In this document: piece by piece, positions 1 through 5,329 of the stretch
Layout of the letters: each line of letters starts with the position of its first letter
Position numbering within the stretch: position 1 is the first letter of the stretch
Assembly (NCBI GenBank): GCA_943326025.2
Contig: CALPRR020000169.1
Span: 1 to 5,329 of the forward strand
Reading direction: 5' to 3'
Length of the DNA stretch: 5,329 bases
From: Candidatus Kuenenia stuttgartensis
GTDB taxonomy: Bacteria > Bacteroidota > Bacteroidia > Flavobacteriales_D > Crocinitomicaceae
Position numbers and translations under genes: made by a program
Notes under the pieces: generated by a model
Told to the model about the DNA's origin: nothing
The model's database searches: none
Seen by the model: the letters and a program-made list of their open reading frames with translations, nothing else

Positions 1-357
1 ATTGTGATGGTAGATATAGTGTTTAGTTTTGATTCAATTATTACTGCAATCGGTATGACAAATGGTATTTCTCATGAAACACATGGGAATCCAATGATCA
101 TTATATACATGTCGGTAATTATTTCAATGATTATCATGTTGATTTTTGTGAAACAAATCAGTGACTTTATTAATAATCGACCAACAATTAAAATGATAGC
201 ATTAGCATTTTTAGTTACGATAGGGGTAGTATTATTAGCAGAAGCATTTGGACAAGAAGTTCCAAAAGGTTATATTTATTTTGCAATGGTTTACGCATTG
301 ATAGTTGAGTTTATCAATATTCGAATGCGAAAAAACAAAGGCGAAAAAGAAATCTAA
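1..357 (+). CDS. TerC-family integral membrane protein, C-terminal part (5' end outside window)
   Basis: This is the last 118 residues of a TerC-family membrane protein; the reading frame is open from base 1, so the gene starts upstream and the in-window GTG and ATG codons near base 4 are internal. The segment DIVFSFDSI (fragment residues 5-13) is the family's second conserved acidic membrane motif. It is followed by hydrophobic helices at about residues 32-50, 63-80 and 91-107, the family-typical stretch around ISDFINNRPTIKM and GYIYFAM, and a short basic tail (RMRKNKGEKEI). TerC proteins sit in the inner membrane; characterised members such as Alx of Escherichia coli and the Bacillus TerC proteins are linked to manganese export, and others to tellurite resistance. 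Which applies here cannot be told from the fragment. The TAA stop lies one base before the next gene's ATG, so the two are probably cotranscribed. Confidence 0.9.
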   Translation: MVMVDIVFSFDSIITAIGMTNGISHETHGNPMIIIYMSVIISMIIMLIFVKQISDFINNRPTIKMIALAFLVTIGVVLLAEAFGQEVPKGYIYFAMVYALIVEFINIRMRKNKGEKEI

Positions 358-358
358 T

Positions 359-958
359 ATGACAAAAAGTGAAGCACTTTTATTTTTTCCTTTTGATAAA
401 TCAGAAGAAGAAATAGAAGAGGTCTACGAAAATTTATTGTTTGAATACAAGCTTTTTTTTCAATCCAAAGTTCCAATAAGAAAGGTTTTTAATTCTAAAA
501 TTCAAAAATTAAAGAAAATGCACGAAGCATTTTTGATTTTAGGAGGTCAGATTGAGAGTGCTATTTTTGAATCAGATTTGAAATTAACGAATGGATCAAT
601 GTTAGATGTATTCAATCAATATCAAAGACTTAGGAATTCTATTAAAGTTCAATTACTGTCAGTCGAAAATGCTGTTGAATTAGAAAAAATAGTAAATCAA
701 TACCTTCTTTTAGAAGACATGTATAGAAACTATTGGCCTCAGATAGAGTTAGATAGTGAGGAGCAAATTTCTGTAAGTGTTGAACCTGATTCTATGCTGC
801 TACTTAAAGCTTTAAAGGAATTGGAAGGGGAGCAAATTTCTGATTTTAGTCAGCTACAGAGCAAATCTTCTGAAAAAATAGAAAACAATTCGTTAAATAT
901 CATTATGATGGAGGCGAAACGATTATCTTTGTTAAGAAAAATGGATGAACATGAGTGA
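359..958 (+). CDS. Uncharacterised acidic helical protein with J-domain-like N-terminus lacking HPD
   Basis: I do not recognise a named family. The 199-residue product has no signal peptide or membrane segment, so it is probably cytoplasmic. It is rich in Glu, Lys and Leu and looks almost entirely helical. Residues 8-61 follow the layout of a J-domain: a short FFPFDKSEEEIEEVYENLL opening like the usual 'LGL..ASEEEIKKAYRKL', then a basic helix ending in KMHEAFLIL, like 'KINEAYEVL'. The HPD tripeptide that stimulates DnaK is absent (about residues 31-38 read KLFFQSKV), so DnaK activation is unlikely. The rest, about residues 80-199, is low-similarity helix. The ATG at 359 is chosen over an upstream TTG at 305 because it falls one base after the preceding stop, whereas the TTG would overlap terC by 53 bases. 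The 3' end overlaps the DUF493 gene, suggesting coupled translation. The J-like reading is inference from pattern only. Confidence 0.75.
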   Translation: MTKSEALLFFPFDKSEEEIEEVYENLLFEYKLFFQSKVPIRKVFNSKIQKLKKMHEAFLILGGQIESAIFESDLKLTNGSMLDVFNQYQRLRNSIKVQLLSVENAVELEKIVNQYLLLEDMYRNYWPQIELDSEEQISVSVEPDSMLLLKALKELEGEQISDFSQLQSKSSEKIENNSLNIIMMEAKRLSLLRKMDEHE

Positions 959-1223
959 AGAAGATGTTTACGAAAAATTAAGAGCACAATTAGATTTACA
1001 AGAATGGCCAGATGTTTATTTGTTTAAGTTCATCGTTCCAAATTCTTCAGAGAATTTAGCTAAAGCAACTGCTTTATTTAATGAAACTTCGGAAATAACT
1101 TTACATGAGTCGAAAACAGGTAAATTTGTGAGTGTAGGAGCAAAAGAAATGATGTTAGATGTTGATTCTATCATCAATATATATAAGGAGGCATCTAAAA
1201 TTAATGGACTAATAGCGTTATGA
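945..1223 (+). CDS. DUF493 family protein (YbeD-like)
   Basis: This 92-residue protein matches the DUF493 (YbeD-like) family as found in Bacteroidota. Visible landmarks are W21-P22 followed by the first strand YLFKFIVP (25-32), a helix around 35-46, the conserved ESKTGKFVSV hairpin (55-64), and a closing helix and strand (about 74-92, IYKEASKINGLIAL). The order strand-helix-strand-strand-helix-strand is that of the small ACT-like fold seen in E. coli YbeD, a protein of similar length (87 residues). No catalytic residues are known; in enterobacteria ybeD lies beside lipB, and a regulatory or binding role is guessed, not shown. Two starts are possible, ATG 945 and ATG 951, both inside the end of the upstream gene; the second removes only Met-Asn. 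The stop overlaps the next gene's ATG in ATGA, so it sits in the middle of a coupled cluster. Confidence 0.88.
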   Translation: MNMSEEDVYEKLRAQLDLQEWPDVYLFKFIVPNSSENLAKATALFNETSEITLHESKTGKFVSVGAKEMMLDVDSIINIYKEASKINGLIAL

Positions 1224-1618
1224 TGATTTTAATGGGGTATTCAATTAGTAAAGTTTTAATCGGAATGCTTTGGGTTTCGTTAGGCTTATTAGTTGTTGTT
1301 GTTTTGTATAGGAGGATTCTATCACATTTGCAAAAAGGAAGGGCAGTTCCTGAAGATTATTGTGTATTATATAGTTTAGAAGTCGATCCTGTAAAGGGTG
1401 AAATTGAATTTTATTTTACAACTAAAACTAAAAGAAATATCATTTTTCAATTATTGAATGATGATTTGTCAGTATTGAAAATTTTATACGATAAAGAAAC
1501 AAAAGAAGGTGGACAAATCATTAGATTTGATTCATCTACTATAGAAAATGGCAATTATTATTTTCAAATTGTTACAGAGAATCAAAAAACAATGAAAAAG
1601 TTTTCTGTATTAAATTGA
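1220..1618 (+). CDS. Small membrane-anchored protein with beta-sandwich-like tail, function unknown
   Basis: I do not recognise a characterised family. The 132-residue product has one clear membrane segment at about residues 12-30 (VLIGMLWVSLGLLVVVVLY), immediately followed by basic residues (RRILSHLQKGR, 31-41). Residues 46-132 alternate polar and hydrophobic positions as beta strands do, with GEIEFYF, a DDLSVLKILY stretch, EGGQIIRFD, the turn ENGNYYFQIVT, and the ending KKFSVLN. This resembles the C-terminal sorting domain (type A) of type IX secretion or a FlgD-like beta sandwich, in which an 'NG.Y.......' strand precedes a final 'KK..V' strand; the similarity is by eye. Positive-inside reasoning would put the tail in the cytoplasm, which does not fit a secretion signal. 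The ATG at 1220 overlaps the DUF493 stop by 4 bases; ATG 1223 or 1232 could also serve. It closes the four-gene run. Confidence 0.75.
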   Translation: MMILMGYSISKVLIGMLWVSLGLLVVVVLYRRILSHLQKGRAVPEDYCVLYSLEVDPVKGEIEFYFTTKTKRNIIFQLLNDDLSVLKILYDKETKEGGQIIRFDSSTIENGNYYFQIVTENQKTMKKFSVLN

Positions 1619-1626
1619 ATTTAGGA

Positions 1627-1639
1627 TGTCAATTTGACA
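1627..1639. repeat. Perfect 6+1+6 inverted repeat upstream of trxA
   Basis: TGTCAA, one central T, then TTGACA form a perfect dyad. It lies 9 bases after the stop of the preceding gene and 24 bases before the -33 element of the trxA promoter. There is no following T-run, so it does not look like a terminator. The position and symmetry would suit an operator for a dimeric regulator, but no regulator is identified and a dyad this short can arise by chance in AT-rich DNA. Confidence 0.4.
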
Positions 1640-1663
1640 GCAATTTTTATGTTGGCAAAATAA

Positions 1664-1692
1664 TTGATTCAATAGAAATAGCATTATCTTTG
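1664..1692 (+). promoter_or_regulatory. Bacteroidota-type promoter of trxA
   Basis: TTG at 1664-1666, an 18-base spacer, and TATCTTTG at 1685-1692 fit the Bacteroidota primary sigma consensus TTG-N17-23-TAnnTTTG exactly. Transcription should start around 1696-1700, giving an AT-rich leader of about 30 bases without a Shine-Dalgarno sequence, as is usual in this phylum. It separates trxA from the four-gene run upstream, although no clear terminator lies between them. Confidence 0.75.
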
Positions 1693-1729
1693 AACTTAAG
1701 ATAGAATATAAATATAAACAAAACATATT

Positions 1730-2047
1730 ATGGCAGTAGAAATTACAGACGCAAACTTCGAAGAGTTAGTATTAAAATCAGACAAACCAGTTGTTGTTGA
1801 TTTTTGGGCAGAGTGGTGTGGACCATGTAGAATGGTAGGACCAGTAATCGACGAAATGCATAAAGAATACGAAGGGAAAGCAATTGTAGGAAAAGTAAAT
1901 GTAGATGAAAATCCGGGAGTATCTGCTCAATTTGGAGTTAGAAATATCCCTACAATTTTATTTATCAAAAATGGTGAAGTTGCAGATAAATCAGTTGGTG
2001 CAGTTCCAAAAGCACAATTGGCAGCTAAATTAGATGCGATATTGTAA
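1730..2047 (+). CDS. trxA: Thioredoxin
   Basis: A complete 105-residue cytoplasmic thioredoxin, close to the 109 residues of E. coli TrxA. It reduces disulfides in target proteins and is itself reduced by NADPH-dependent thioredoxin reductase. The redox centre WCGPC lies at residues 29-33 (Cys30 and Cys33), preceded by the buried Asp24 of VDFWAEWCGP that assists thiol chemistry. Lys55 of KVNVDENP and the cis-proline Pro74 in RNIPT match their E. coli counterparts, and the C-terminal half carries LFIKNGEVADKSVGA as in the family. There is no signal peptide, so this is the general cytoplasmic protein rather than a periplasmic thioredoxin-like reductase. The ATG at 1730 is the only sensible start, giving the standard N-terminus MAVEITDANFEELV. 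A dedicated promoter lies upstream and a strong terminator begins 20 bases after the stop, so it is most likely a single-gene unit. Confidence 0.98.
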   Translation: MAVEITDANFEELVLKSDKPVVVDFWAEWCGPCRMVGPVIDEMHKEYEGKAIVGKVNVDENPGVSAQFGVRNIPTILFIKNGEVADKSVGAVPKAQLAAKLDAIL

Positions 2048-2067
2048 GAAATAAATCTTTTTAGATG

Positions 2068-2097
2068 AAAGGGTTTCGGTTTTCGAAACCCTTTTTT
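2068..2097 (+). terminator. Intrinsic terminator after trxA
   Basis: The arms AAAGGGTTTCG (2068-2078) and CGAAACCCTTT (2084-2094) pair over 11 bases around a 5-base loop (GTTTT), and the run of six T starts at 2092. It is the most stable hairpin I can find in the window and ends the trxA transcript before the next promoter. Confidence 0.92.
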
Positions 2098-2156
2098 GTT
2101 TAATTTAATACCCTTTGCTATCAAATATCAACTGATAACTATTCACTAATTATTTG

Positions 2157-2164
2157 TATTTTTG
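2157..2164 (+). promoter_or_regulatory. Bacteroidota -7 element upstream of the 2183 gene
   Basis: TATTTTTG matches TAnnTTTG and lies 18 bases before ATG 2183, placing a likely transcript start near 2168-2171. No good TTG is found at the expected -33 distance, so only the -7 half is supported. The box covers the TTG codon at 2162, which argues against that codon being the translation start. Confidence 0.55.
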
Positions 2165-2182
2165 CAAACAAAATTTTTGGAT

Positions 2183-2884
2183 ATGGATTCTTGGTTGAAA
2201 CGTTTAAAATATTACGGTATAGGATTTGGATTGGGATTGATTTTTGTCATCTTCTTTTTTCAAAACCGAGGTTGTTCTTGGTTGCCAGATAATCGTGTTA
2301 AAAATTCTATTTTAGATCGTGTATTAGTTCTTCCAGAGAAAGATGCAGTGAAAATGGGGGAATTGGGTTTAAGCGAACAAGAATTAACACAAGTATTAAA
2401 TGATGGAGATGTTTTGTTTGAAGAAAGTGTCAAAGAAGGAAATCCAAAAGTATATGTTGTCGAAAAAGAATTTGAAGGTAAAGGAAAAATAAAATTCTTC
2501 TATACGCTTCCAGATGAAAGTTTTATTTCTGAAATTCATTTAACAGAATCTTCAGCAAGTCAAGTTAAGAATACAAAAAATGGAACAGGTAAATTAATTA
2601 GTTTTCCGAAAGATGATGATTTAGTTTATCCAGATTCTGCTGCGAATGTTACATGCCAACAATCAGCTTTGCAGTTGATTAATCCAAGAGATATTTTGAA
2701 TTTAATTAAAAAAACGGGTAAGATTGATTTTTCTAAATCGTTTTTAAAGTCTAATCCCAAACCCGAACATTACATCGTTTTTAAAGATGAAAAAGGAAGG
2801 GAAATTGGTTCGAATATTATTTGGTATAAAAACAAATTAAATATTACAAATTTCGTTTTACCTTTTAAATCAATTTGTAAATAA
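2183..2884 (+). CDS. Membrane-anchored protein with two DUF4258-like units, function unknown
   Basis: This 233-residue protein begins with a short basic N-terminus (KRLK) and one hydrophobic segment at about residues 11-26 (YGIGFGLGLIFVIFFF), so it is probably anchored in the inner membrane with the rest outside the cytoplasm. Flavobacterial proteins of this shape, with an anchor, a 'C..LP..RV' stretch (residues 31-39) and a DUF4258-like domain, are known but uncharacterised. Residues 63-120 (LSEQELTQVLNDGDVLFEES...) match DUF4258 in outline. Residues 166-226 repeat the same pattern of helix, G.(I/V).F..S, NPK...Y.V and a GK/GR hairpin, which suggests an internal duplication. Cysteines lie at 31, 158 and 232. 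ATG 2183 is preferred to an in-frame TTG at 2162 because the TTG falls inside the -7 box. The gene follows the trxA terminator and precedes lpxD by 76 bases. No function can be assigned. Confidence 0.78.
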   Translation: MDSWLKRLKYYGIGFGLGLIFVIFFFQNRGCSWLPDNRVKNSILDRVLVLPEKDAVKMGELGLSEQELTQVLNDGDVLFEESVKEGNPKVYVVEKEFEGKGKIKFFYTLPDESFISEIHLTESSASQVKNTKNGTGKLISFPKDDDLVYPDSAANVTCQQSALQLINPRDILNLIKKTGKIDFSKSFLKSNPKPEHYIVFKDEKGREIGSNIIWYKNKLNITNFVLPFKSICK

Positions 2885-2948
2885 CGTTCTTCAAGCAACG
2901 TTGTTAATAAATCTATCGTTTTGATCTATAATTGAACAAGACTTTTTT

Positions 2949-2956
2949 TAATTTTG
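2949..2956 (+). promoter_or_regulatory. Possible -7 element abutting the lpxD start
   Basis: TAATTTTG matches TAnnTTTG but ends only 4 bases before the lpxD ATG. The nearest TTTG upstream (2920-2923) leaves a 25-base spacer, slightly longer than the usual 17-23. If used, the transcript would begin at or beside the start codon. It may equally be a chance match in AT-rich DNA, with lpxD transcribed from the promoter near 2157. Confidence 0.35.
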
Positions 2957-2960
2957 AAGT

Positions 2961-4001
2961 ATGGAATTTTCAGCGCATCAAATTGCAGGCATATTAAACG
3001 GTGAAATTGTTGGTAATCCTGACGTTTCAGTAAGTGGTTTATCTAAGATAGAAGAGGGGACAGAAGGTACCTTATCTTTTTTGTCAAATCCTAAATACGA
3101 AGAGCATATTTATTCTACTGGTGCATCAATTTGCATTGTGAATAATACATTTACGCCATTAAAAACCTTACCAGAATCATTGACTTTGGTGAAAGTTGAT
3201 AATGCTTATGCTTGCTTTGCAAAATTACTTGAATTCTACGATCAAATGCGTAGAAAACAACCTAGAATAGAATCTCCATCTTACATTTCTACTTTAGCAA
3301 GTGTTGGAGAAGATTTATATTTAGGCGCTTTTGGTTACATTGGTGATGGAGCTAAAATCGGAAATAATGTTGTCATTTATCCGCATGTTTATGTTGGAGA
3401 AAATGTTGTTATTGGAGATAATACTGTTTTACATCCAGGAGCAGTAGTTTATGCTGACTGTGTAATTGGTAAAAATTGTGTTATTCACGCTGGTGTTAAA
3501 GTTGGATCCGATGGGTTTGGTTTTGCTCCAAATGAAGAAGGTGAATATCAAAAAGTTCCTCAAATTGGAAACGTAATTATTGAAGATAATGTTGAAATCG
3601 GTTCTAATTCAACAATCGATAGAGCAACTTTAGGTTCAACAATTATTCGTAAAGGTGTGAAATTGGATAACTTAGTTCAAATTGCACACAATGTTGAAAT
3701 AGGGAAAAACACAGTAATGGCTGCTCAAGTTGGAGTTGCTGGATCTGCAAAAATAGGAGAAAGAGTTCAAGTTGGAGGTCAAGCTGGAATCAGTGGACAT
3801 CTTCATATTGCTGATGGGACACAAATCGTAGCGCAATCAGGAATTCCTTCTACAGTGAAAAAAGCACAAGTATTAATGGGGTCTCCAGGGATTCCGTTAG
3901 AAGATTATAAAAAATCATATTTTGGATTTAGAAAATTACCTTTTATTTTGACAAAAATCCAAGAGTTTGATAAGAAATTTAAAGAATTAAACAATAAATA
4001 G
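2961..4001 (+). CDS. lpxD: UDP-3-O-(3-hydroxyacyl)glucosamine N-acyltransferase
   Basis: LpxD transfers a 3-hydroxyacyl chain from acyl carrier protein to the 2-amino group of UDP-3-O-acylglucosamine, the third step of lipid A synthesis, in the cytoplasm as a trimer. The 346-residue length is normal for the family (E. coli 341). Residues 1 to about 100 form the N-terminal uridine-binding domain, with VSGLSKIEEG and GTLSFLSNPKYE as landmarks. From about 105 to 300 runs a left-handed beta helix of hexapeptide repeats such as IGDGAK IGNNVV and IGDNTV, including the conserved GSDGFGFA loop and the catalytic His243 in IAHNVEIG (His239 in E. coli). The C-terminal helix that closes the trimer and contacts acyl carrier protein covers about 315-346. 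ATG 2961 gives the family-standard N-terminus. Its stop is 3 bases before the lpxC-fabZ ATG, so the two are cotranscribed. Confidence 0.98.
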   Translation: MEFSAHQIAGILNGEIVGNPDVSVSGLSKIEEGTEGTLSFLSNPKYEEHIYSTGASICIVNNTFTPLKTLPESLTLVKVDNAYACFAKLLEFYDQMRRKQPRIESPSYISTLASVGEDLYLGAFGYIGDGAKIGNNVVIYPHVYVGENVVIGDNTVLHPGAVVYADCVIGKNCVIHAGVKVGSDGFGFAPNEEGEYQKVPQIGNVIIEDNVEIGSNSTIDRATLGSTIIRKGVKLDNLVQIAHNVEIGKNTVMAAQVGVAGSAKIGERVQVGGQAGISGHLHIADGTQIVAQSGIPSTVKKAQVLMGSPGIPLEDYKKSYFGFRKLPFILTKIQEFDKKFKELNNK

Positions 4002-4004
4002 AAC

Positions 4005-5329
4005 ATGGCTGAAAAGCAACGCACATTAAAAGAAGCAATCGTTTTTGAAGGAATAGGTCTTCATACTGGAGAGAAAGTAACATTAGAAATTTGTCCAGCT
4101 CCAGAAAATCATGGGTATAAATTTCAACGTGTTGATTTAGAAGGTCAACCTATTATTAAAGCGGATGCTGATTTGGTGGTTGCAACAGATCGTGGAACAA
4201 CATTGGAGCAAAATGGAGCGAAGGTTTACACTACTGAGCACGTTTTGGCGGCACTTTACGGAATGCAAGTTGACAATGCATTAATCAAAGTAAATGCTCC
4301 TGAAATCCCGATTATGGATGGAAGTTCTTTATTATTTGTTCAAGGAATTGAAAAAGTTGGTTACCAAGAACAAGAAGCTGACAGAGAATATTATGAATTA
4401 ACAGAAAATATTCCTTGGGAAGATCTAGAAAAAGGAACTGAGTTTTTAGCAATTCCTTATCCAGAATACAGAATCACCGTAATGGTTGATTACAATTCTC
4501 CAGTTTTAGGAACGCAACATGCACATATCTATAAATTAGACGAATTCAAAGACAACATTGCAAAATGTAGAACATTTGTTTTCTTGAGAGAATTAGAATT
4601 TTTAGCTAAAAACAACCTAATTAAAGGTGGAGATTTAGATAATGCAATCGTATTAGTTGATAGAACGGACGTAAGTCAAGAAGAATTAGATCGTTTAGCT
4701 AAAATGCTTGGTAAAGAAGAATTGAAAATTTCTTTAGATGGTATAGGTGTTTTAAATAGTACAAAATTACAGTTTGAAAACGAGCCAGCTAGACATAAAT
4801 TACTAGATATTATTGGTGATTTAGCATTGATAGGAAAACCAATTAAAGCACATATTTTAGGAGCTCGTCCAGGTCACTCAGGAAATGTTCGTTTTGCTAA
4901 AGTTTTGAAAGAACATTTCAAACAAAAAGAAAAAGAAGGTAGGAAGTTCGATTTAACGAAAGAACCTTTATATAATATTAATGATATTGAAAAAATGTTA
5001 CCTCACCGTTATCCATTTTTATTAGTGGATAAAGTAATGGAAATCACAGAAGATTCAATTATAGGTGTGAAAAACATCACAATGAATGAGCCTCAATTTA
5101 CAGGTCATTTTCCAGGAAATCCTGTTTTCCCTGGAGTTCTTCAAATTGAAGCAATGGCTCAAATTGGTGGTGTATTTGCTTTAAGTAAGGTTGATGAACC
5201 ACATTTTTACTCAACTTATTTCATGAAAATTGATAATGTGAAATTCAAACAAAAAATCATCCCTGGTGATACAATTGTGTTTGAATTGAATTTACTTTCA
5301 CCAATGAGAAGAGGATTAGTGAACATGGG
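4005..5329 (+). CDS. lpxC/fabZ: Bifunctional LpxC deacetylase / FabZ dehydratase, 3' end outside window
   Basis: The frame is open from ATG 4005 to the window edge (441 complete codons), encoding two enzymes in one chain. Residues 1 to about 305 are LpxC, the zinc deacetylase that commits UDP-3-O-acyl-GlcNAc to lipid A. The TTEHVLAA motif supplies Glu78 and zinc ligand His79; RHKLLDIIGD gives ligands His264 and Asp268; PGHSGN gives catalytic His291. Residues 220-248, before VLNSTKL, form an insertion compared with E. coli LpxC that is usual in Bacteroidota. A Lys/Glu-rich linker (about 303-322) leads into FabZ, which dehydrates 3-hydroxyacyl-ACP in fatty acid synthesis; it shows MLPHRYPFLLVD, catalytic His368 in GHFPGNP and Glu382 in IEAMAQ, 14 residues apart as in stand-alone FabZ. 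Fused proteins of this type are about 460-467 residues, so 20-25 residues are missing at the window edge, not by mutation. Both active sites look intact. Confidence 0.97.
   Translation, partial: MAEKQRTLKEAIVFEGIGLHTGEKVTLEICPAPENHGYKFQRVDLEGQPIIKADADLVVATDRGTTLEQNGAKVYTTEHVLAALYGMQVDNALIKVNAPEIPIMDGSSLLFVQGIEKVGYQEQEADREYYELTENIPWEDLEKGTEFLAIPYPEYRITVMVDYNSPVLGTQHAHIYKLDEFKDNIAKCRTFVFLRELEFLAKNNLIKGGDLDNAIVLVDRTDVSQEELDRLAKMLGKEELKISLDGIGVLNSTKLQFENEPARHKLLDIIGDLALIGKPIKAHILGARPGHSGNVRFAKVLKEHFKQKEKEGRKFDLTKEPLYNINDIEKMLPHRYPFLLVDKVMEITEDSIIGVKNITMNEPQFTGHFPGNPVFPGVLQIEAMAQIGGVFALSKVDEPHFYSTYFMKIDNVKFKQKIIPGDTIVFELNLLSPMRRGLVNM

Noticed and set aside
305..358. In-frame TTG extension of the 359 gene
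   Set aside because: It would lie entirely within the conserved C-terminus of TerC; the ATG at 359, one base after the stop, is far more likely.
1641..1670. CAATTTTT and AAAATAATTG as possible hairpin terminator before trxA
   Set aside because: The arms pair only with gaps, consist almost wholly of A-T pairs and have no T-tract.
1927..2124. Minus-strand open frame of 65 codons opposite the trxA end and terminator
   Set aside because: It overlaps the conserved thioredoxin coding sequence and runs through the terminator hairpin, has no recognisable motif, and has no promoter; it is a shadow of trxA.
2162..2182. TTG extension of the 2183 gene
   Set aside because: The codon is part of the TATTTTTG promoter box, and the extra residues add nothing recognisable before the anchor.
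2883..2902. AACGTT repeated, able to form a 6-base-pair hairpin with an 8-base loop after the 2183 gene
   Set aside because: The stem is short and weak and no T-run follows, so it does not qualify as a terminator; AACGTT is itself palindromic, so two copies always appear to pair.
2961..4001. Repeated GxN/IG hexapeptide motifs as a candidate DNA repeat array
   Set aside because: They are the ordinary degenerate hexapeptide repeats of the LpxD beta helix, present at protein level only.

Overview
This AT-rich window (roughly one third G+C by eye) comes from a Bacteroidota chromosome, most likely a member of Flavobacteriia. Three things point there: promoters of the Bacteroidota type (TTG, a spacer of about 18, then TAnnTTTG), almost no Shine-Dalgarno sequences, and an lpxD gene followed after 3 bases by an LpxC-FabZ fusion gene, an arrangement typical of this phylum. 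All genes lie on the plus strand. I see no mobile element, CRISPR array, tRNA or rRNA, and no gene-free stretch over 135 bases.

Bases 1-1618 hold a tightly packed run of four genes: the 3' end of a TerC-family membrane protein gene (cut by the window edge), an acidic helical protein whose N-terminus resembles a J-domain without HPD, a DUF493 (YbeD-like) protein, and a small membrane-anchored protein with a beta-rich tail. The junctions are 1 base apart, overlapping by 8-14 bases, and overlapping by 4 bases (ATGA), so translational coupling is likely. The last three have no assigned function and are the least understood part of the window.

Bases 1619-2097 are a self-contained thioredoxin unit: a small perfect dyad, a good Bacteroidota promoter, trxA with intact WCGPC active site, and a strong intrinsic terminator.

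Bases 2098-5329 begin with a promoter-like -7 box and a membrane-anchored protein of unknown function whose outer part looks like two diverged copies of one DUF4258-like unit. Next come lpxD and the fused lpxC-fabZ, which runs off the right edge about 20-25 residues before its expected end. LpxD and LpxC supply the N-acylation and deacetylation steps of lipid A synthesis, while FabZ belongs to the fatty acid cycle that handles the shared hydroxyacyl-ACP pool. The next gene, outside the window, would usually be lpxA; that is an expectation from related genomes, not something seen.

No obviously new multi-gene system is present. The best leads are the internally duplicated protein, the coupled trio of uncharacterised genes, and a -7 box sitting directly against the lpxD start codon.
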